Assembly: GCF_037975245.1 (NCBI RefSeq)
Contig: NC_092575.1
Coordinates: 15,480,310 to 15,544,309 of the forward strand
Length of the DNA: 64,000 nucleotides
From: Apostichopus japonicus
Lineage: Eukaryota > Echinodermata > Holothuroidea > Aspidochirotida > Stichopodidae
Reading direction: 5' to 3'
Shown here: positions 58,099 to 64,000 of the stretch, in pieces
How positions within the stretch are numbered: the first letter of the stretch is position 1
How the letters are laid out: every line of letters begins with the position of its first letter
Notes under the pieces: generated by a model
The model's input: the letters and a program-made list of their open reading frames with translations, nothing else
Told to the model about the DNA's origin: nothing
Database searches by the model: none
Made by a program: the position numbers and the translations under genes

Positions 58099-59515
58099 TG
58101 GTATTATACAAGTGTCAAAACAATTCAACAAAACAAACTTTTTTGTAGAACTTGACAACTAGATACAAATAAATTTAATTTGCAACCGCTGTAGAGATTC
58201 TATAATTCTTTTCACTGTTGCATACGTGCATATGTCTCATCTCATGATTTCAGACTACATTTGACCCCTAACGATTTCCTGGAATCTTTTCCATCACATG
58301 AGTGAGGCACTTGATTTGATCTATTAATAAATCACGTGGCGATACATTCTTTACTCTGATAGACTTGATCTATCAATACATCGTGTTGCGATATAGTCTT
58401 TACTTGTGTATACCTACTACAGTTTAGAAAATAAACAGTGTATTGTTAGTTAATAGTTGAAAGAAAAATGATTTATTATTTTGTAGGTTGACTTTCATTT
58501 TCTTCACCATCAACTTTCAAAACAAGTTTATCACAATGAGCCAGGCTAATTGTTAAAATGAGCGGTGTCACTTTCATTTCTTTAAACAACGTGATCTCCA
58601 CATGTCACTCAAGAATCTGACACATGTTAGCAGTTTAAAGGTCACCCAAGTACTTTTCTCGCTGTTCTATTTTAATTGTGTCCAGACATATATAAGGAAG
58701 AACAAATTAAACCATTAACGTCGCAGATGAGGGGAGGGGTGGGAGTACAACTTTAATGTAGTTCTTTGGTAACGTTCACTCACTACAGAGCGTATAAACG
58801 CTTTCAAGAGAGGAAACGTTCTAAAATTAAGAAAACAACAACTGCCCGAACAACAACAAATTTAAAGTCAGTGGGATAACATGTTTCAAATGGTCCTTCA
58901 TGCAATATGCTAAAGATATTGACAATTGTTACCTTACAGTTTAGAGCCACAAACGCTTGACTTTGTTTCTATGATCATTTAGTTTCAATTGTTCGATACG
59001 GGGTAAACTTGCAAAATATCAGTGCTAAATATAATAAAAGCTGTATGCTTTATTATACCTACTAATAACTTTCAAAATGAAACTATGACTAAAATCGAGT
59101 AAAACGGACCTCATATGGGTTTTGCAATGTCGTATGTGTTATATGGCAACTCCAATAAAAAGCGAAAGTGTAAATATAGCAAGCCCTAACTAAAGGTTAT
59201 GTCAAAGTCCTTTGTTAGCGCAGTTGAAGTAGTGTTAAGTATTCTTTCACTTTATACGTGATCAATTAATATAAATATTGTCACTTAATACACGTTAACC
59301 GCTTGCAGTATTGTCTTGTTAGGTTAACTTTGACTCAAAACAATTGCTCCATGAGTATTATAGGAGCTTTTAGGTTCGGATTAGGTCACAACATCCTAGA
59401 CAGTTTTCCGTTGTGGAGTAACTATAGACTTTGTAGAACCACATCACAACCTTATTATTTTAGTATTTCGTATTGAATCGTTTACTGTCTTTTCCATGTG
59501 GAACATTCCCACAAG
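58099..59515. other. Intergenic stretch before gene F
   Basis: No gene or repeat array recognised. ATCTATCAATA/ATCTATTAATA motifs with nearby GCGATA repeat near 58,320 and 58,370. Confidence 0.4.
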
Positions 59516-62215
59516 ATGAATCTTGACACGTTGTTACTTATGTTTGTTGTTCCTACAATCAATTTTGGAAATGGAGACCAAAGCTACTGCATTTCTCCGA
59601 ACGACAACATGGATGTTATATATAGTGAACTTGAAGAAAATGTCACATTATCATGTGATATCGAACGGTCTTGTGCACATGGATTATGGGTACATATAAA
59701 TACAAGTACTTGGCTGAGTAAAGACACAGATCATCGTGATCAAGGGCACGTTGTTGTGACCAACGATTATAAAAAATATTTAACTGTAAATTTGCTAAAT
59801 ATTTATAATATTTCAAATGACTTATTCGGTATTTATGAATGCCTTTGTCAGACACGGCTGGGACAATACGAAACTGCATCCTGCTTTCATATTAAGGTGA
59901 AAGCGACATGCCGTCTAGTCTTTTACAAAAATGGTGTTGAAAATGTAAGTTGAGATTGCTATGTTTCTATGTTTTTATATATTTGTATAGTAAGAAATAA
60001 TCATTCATCAGTCTAATAACATGAAATGTCTCAATACGTGTTTGCTGATGAATTTCGAAAAAGAAATCCGAAGAAGATTCCATATTTGTTATTCTAAATG
60101 CACTCTGATCAGATGGGTTTATGGAGAAAATCTGTCGCAATCGAAAGAAAGAAATGTATTTTCTGTTGCCGTTATGGCGCGAACGATTTACCGTAAAATC
60201 ACTGCGACCGTCATGCCAGCATGTTCATTACACAAATATAAACAAAATAGTTTACAAATTCGGCCCAATCAAGATTTCAACGCAGTCCTATACTCATATC
60301 ATCTACTTTTTACAATACCACGGATGAAACGTCTGAAAACACTTGTTTATTTATGACAATTGAAGGAAATGACACAATATTGCAAGCTACATCGGTAAGA
60401 CCGAGAGAAAGGTACAAGAGCATGGACCTAGCCACCAAAGTTAAAGTCAGCCCAGGCCAAACGTTCATAAACATAATGGAGAGATTGATTGGCGCATGAT
60501 CTGTTGGACGGGGCTTTCAAATTTTGATTGAAGTTTGTATAATCTACGAACTCTTTAATTATTCTGGCGAAGTTTATTCAGCTTAAATTTGTTTACGACA
60601 GAGAACTTGATTAAAATAATAAATATTGATATGAAAATTACATAGCACAGTGTCATTTTCACTGACCTTTTAGTAAAATAAGCAGGAAAGTTCGAAGTTT
60701 AAATTTGACAAACACTTAAACTGAAACTTTTCTTTGCTCTGGATATTGCACAATGTACTATTAGAAGGTTAAACTTACCAACATAAGAAAATTATTAATA
60801 ACTTTTTTTTCAAAAGAAGAGAAAGCTACGTAATATATTTATATTATATAGCGATCCGATAAATGTGATGCTAAATCTCTTAAGCCTAATTGGAACTTTT
60901 TTAACTTTGTAATGCCGTGGCGTTCTGAATTGCCTTTGTAATCAACTTTATGGAAATTGTATATAGCTGTTCATCTGTGTAACATTTTGCGTTCCTTATT
61001 TTTAAATTTAATATTATTAAACGTCTTTCAAGTATAGAATTGTTTACGAGTTCTTTTACTGTTTCAAATACAACATCCTTTAGCATTAACAAACGAGTTC
61101 TTTGTTCATAGATTATCATGGCTGGATCTGTGCCGAGACAAATTGATGTTCACTTGAACGACAATGTAAGTGTGAATTGTCTTGACGGACTAAAGATGAG
61201 AACAAACTGCAGCGACGGAGGTATGTGTATGTTAAACCCCTCATGTAACCGAACCACAATATGTCACGCTAAAGGAATGTTGTTCTTCCAATTCAGCCAT
61301 AACAATCATTCGAGGATGTTTATTAAAGAGATCAGAAAAAAAAAACACTAAATTGTTAATGATTTATTCTCGTCATCTGTTGATGATAAAATAATACTTC
61401 ATGATGCACCATTGAAGGTTACTAGCATTATACAAAACTGAAATATAGTCAACTTGCCAATATAACGTAGAAGTAATATCAATTTTGTTTCTGTTACAGG
61501 TGTAGAAAATGTTTCGATTACCAACTCACATAATAATTGCTTCTTCCGATGTCGACTCAATCCGCACTGTAAAGTGAAGGTAGTCTTGAAAGTTGTGACA
61601 CATCGAATGTTAACTACAGACATGCAATTTGGTGGCATTTTCCGTACAGGAGAGCTAGTCACCGATGAACCATACATTTCGACGGCTCCAGAAGTGGTAC
61701 CTGGGACATCTAGCACAAACACTTCTAACCTTCGATCTGCAACAAATACTAGTATTATTGTCAATATAATACTTGCAGTTATAGTTATAATTCTCCTTGT
61801 CATAGTTTTTGTTTTATTGGGTTGTTATGTTAAAGGCCGACCGATTGTAATGCCGATCGAGAATACGACTTGGTTTAAGGACAATTACAATGTTACTGTT
61901 ACCAGACAGTCTTGTAGGGACGAAGAAGAGAGGCAGTCTGTTTGTCTGACATCCATTGTACATATTACTAAAGATCAGGATGAAAATAAGGATAATGATA
62001 AAGAGTTGTCGTCAGACAACTTTCATTTGGATGAAACAAATTGTGAATTGGATTACTCTAACACAATATGTGAACATCGAGAAAAGGAAGAAGTCTGTGG
62101 CAATATCGAAATGGACTACCAGGTATCAATCGATTCCTCCTTCTTCTCGAGTGATGATACTGATGGCGAAAGTACAGGTTCATACCTATTTCATGAATAT
62201 GATGTTGTTAATTGA
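59516..62215 (+). CDS. Gene F: two-Ig type I membrane receptor, 417 aa, three exons
   Basis: Exons 59,516-59,944 (429 nt), 61,112-61,220 and 61,500-62,215; intron phases 0 and 1. The start is the ATG before N-L-D-T-L-L-L; the frame upstream opens only with GTG. Residues 1-20 are a signal peptide. A V-type Ig domain spans about 25-128 (N-V-T-L-S-C, G-L-W, G-I-Y-E-C-L-C). The second Ig-like domain is split over three exons (C-R-L-V-F-Y-K-N, N-C-L-D-G-L, N-N-C-F-F-R-C-R). The stalk is short (about 50 residues), the helix is about 266-288 and the tail 129 residues, very acidic. T-T-W-F-K-D-N-Y replaces W-x-NPxY, and S-S-D-N-F-H-L-D is a partial match to the D/E tail motif. Y-D-V-V lies at the C-terminus. 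Intron 1 holds a dispersed repeat. Confidence 0.85.
60110..60660 (-). repeat. Dispersed repeat in gene F intron 1
   Basis: Two parts match, in inverted order, the sequences flanking the 6 kb transposon complex: 60,125-60,240 matches 29,170-29,285, and about 60,490-60,650 matches 22,910-23,070. Hence this is the uninterrupted form of the family. The middle is not clearly conserved. Open frames here are not called. Confidence 0.65.
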
Positions 62216-64000
62216 AACCTGATATAAGCTTTCCTTCTTTCAGGACATTAATATTCCACTTTGTTAGATGATTGGAACGTTTAGAGCAATGCTTAGGTAT
62301 GAGGGAATACAAATTATAGTTATTAACATCGTGTCAGATAATTTTAATATATGTATGTTCATTGGCACCTATGTAATGTATGGAGATCTTAAGATCAGGA
62401 AATTTAGCAGTTATACGAAACTTTGTAAACCACTCAACTCTATTTGTTTTCTTCAAATTTTCAAAAAAAAACATTTACACTACCTTAATGAACGACAATT
62501 TCAAAAATGTATGAATATGCATCCAACACAAACTTTAATGAATAATTGTTAAGTTATCAGGTTTACGAGAACTCTTACAGGAGAATATCATGAAAAATAT
62601 GGAAATTATTTGGTGCTTCTTGTCAATATTTCTGTCTATAGTATTATAGATTGTACCACAGTTTGTAAGAAGTATATTAAATGAAAGTAACATAGCTGTT
62701 TCAATGTTGATGAACAATTATTTAATCGATTCGATAAGTTTCCTTTACAATTCGACTCCCACATGCATTTCAGATTAGATTAGCTACTAGACGAGTATAT
62801 CATTCGAAAAGTGCTCTCAGACTGTTATTTGAAATGATTCTACGCAAATCAGCCATTTTCTTATGGAAAATGTGTCTGAAATATCATCGCCAACCTTATC
62901 AACATGTCCTTTGTGGAAGTCGTTTGTAAATTTTGGAGTTGCTACAATTGACAGCAAGTCTGTGACGTCTAACTTTTTGTGAAGCATTCTCAACATACCG
63001 AAACAATATCAAACAAGGCAATTTTTTGGCCGTTCTCTTTTTACTGGGATGTCCAGAACATAAAACCCTCAATGTTAAATTTTTTCATTCAGAAATTTAC
63101 CAAGCAAATTCCATTGTATGATATTTGTGTGTTAAAATACAATCATGTGTTTCTGAGTACGGACATGAAAAGTAAAACTGAAAAGCAATTAAACAGCTTT
63201 TCGCCTGCTTTCATTGACGTCAGGAGCTTAAACTTAGAGTTTCACTTAGGAATATAAAAAGCGTTTTAATACAGAACAGAAAGCTAGTTTAACAGGTTTC
63301 ACATTGCTGAATATATGAAGATTCGGTGAAATGCGATACTTAACATATGCCTAGTTGAAAAACCAGTTTGTAAGATAACTTATCGTTACAATACGCACAG
63401 TTTTCCGGTTGAAGTTTTCCAACGTCATAGAACAAATGTTTACTAAGTGACTATGGAATAGAACATTACTATAACTGCAATATACTCAAACGACGACGAA
63501 CAGAGTCAAAATAGCCTCATTGAACGGGGAAATGCAAACATCACTTCGATATATTTACCTTGCTGACGGATTTGGGATCGAGGAGCTAATACAACAGTTA
63601 AAAGATATATGAGTGATTCCTTTTCTTTTAAAATGATTACTTTATGACTCGTCGAGTCTATCGTAAATGGTGCTATGTACATAGTAAGCTTTAGGGTAGG
63701 ATCAAACCGTTCGATTTCTTGATGCATAAGTACGACAAGTCAACCAGTTTTGGAAGCACGGTAGGATAATTCTTGGACTGACCGAAATATTGAGTGAGTA
63801 TGTCTACTAGACATTCCGCAATGTTCTTACATCCTTTGTAGGCTTCTCATAGAATACCCAATTTCGCTCTATTTGGAGACGGAGACCCCGGTTTGAGAAC
63901 ACTTTAACCTTCCCAACCATATCCTTAATCACTTACCCTACAGGGGATTGAATCTTTAGGTAGCTGTCCTGACCTTGTACGAATCAGAAGAGATAGAGAG
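62216..64000. other. Sequence after gene F
   Basis: No gene, repeat array or RNA gene recognised. A 73-codon minus-strand frame at 63,506-63,727 has no support and is not called. Confidence 0.4.

Overview
The window looks like an AT-rich metazoan nuclear contig. Genes have spliced exons with GT/AG borders and roughly 0.3-1.3 kb introns, strong ATG contexts, many DNA transposons and minisatellites. I see no bacterial operons, tRNA clusters or rRNA. The density of hAT-like elements and the novel Ig receptors suggest a marine invertebrate, perhaps an echinoderm; this is inference only.

Layout. (1) 1-22,870: three tandem copies of a unit of about 7.15 kb. Each carries a leftward (minus-strand) gene for a small type I membrane protein with one V-type Ig domain, a threonine-rich stalk, a transmembrane helix and a tyrosine-bearing tail. 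Genes B (11,072-13,086) and C (18,233-20,236) are complete two-exon genes; gene A (exon 1 at 127-555) runs off the left edge. Unit 1 has two insertions missing from its sisters: a 4.2 kb element with CACTG termini (917-5,131) and a 1.1 kb solo LTR (6,820-7,917). (2) 22,870-46,850: a gene-poor repeat block. It holds a nested 6 kb transposon complex (23,152-29,146) containing a 4.17 kb hAT-like element and a broken LINE 3' end. It also has at least five smaller elements bounded by 8-bp target duplications, 16-bp, 33-bp and 43-bp satellites, a 0.65 kb perfect TCCA array, and one weak two-exon gene candidate (40,300-40,751). (3) 47,279-62,215: three rightward genes, D, E and F, each with three exons and a phase 0 / phase 1 intron pattern. 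E and F have a V-type Ig domain followed by a second Ig-like domain split over three exons; D has only the second domain. All three end in a S/T-rich stalk, a helix and a long cytoplasmic tail.

The six genes form one family. Exon 1 is 429 nt in A, B, C and F and 435 nt in E, with the same G-x-W and G-x-Y-x-C-x-C signatures and the same donor position. A juxtamembrane W-x-N-P-x-Y-E-S motif is shared by B, C (minus) and D (plus). They are best read as a rapidly evolving cluster of candidate recognition receptors with domain gain or loss, exon mosaicism and a decaying copy. No ligand or signalling partner can be read from the sequence. I do not recognise the family by name.
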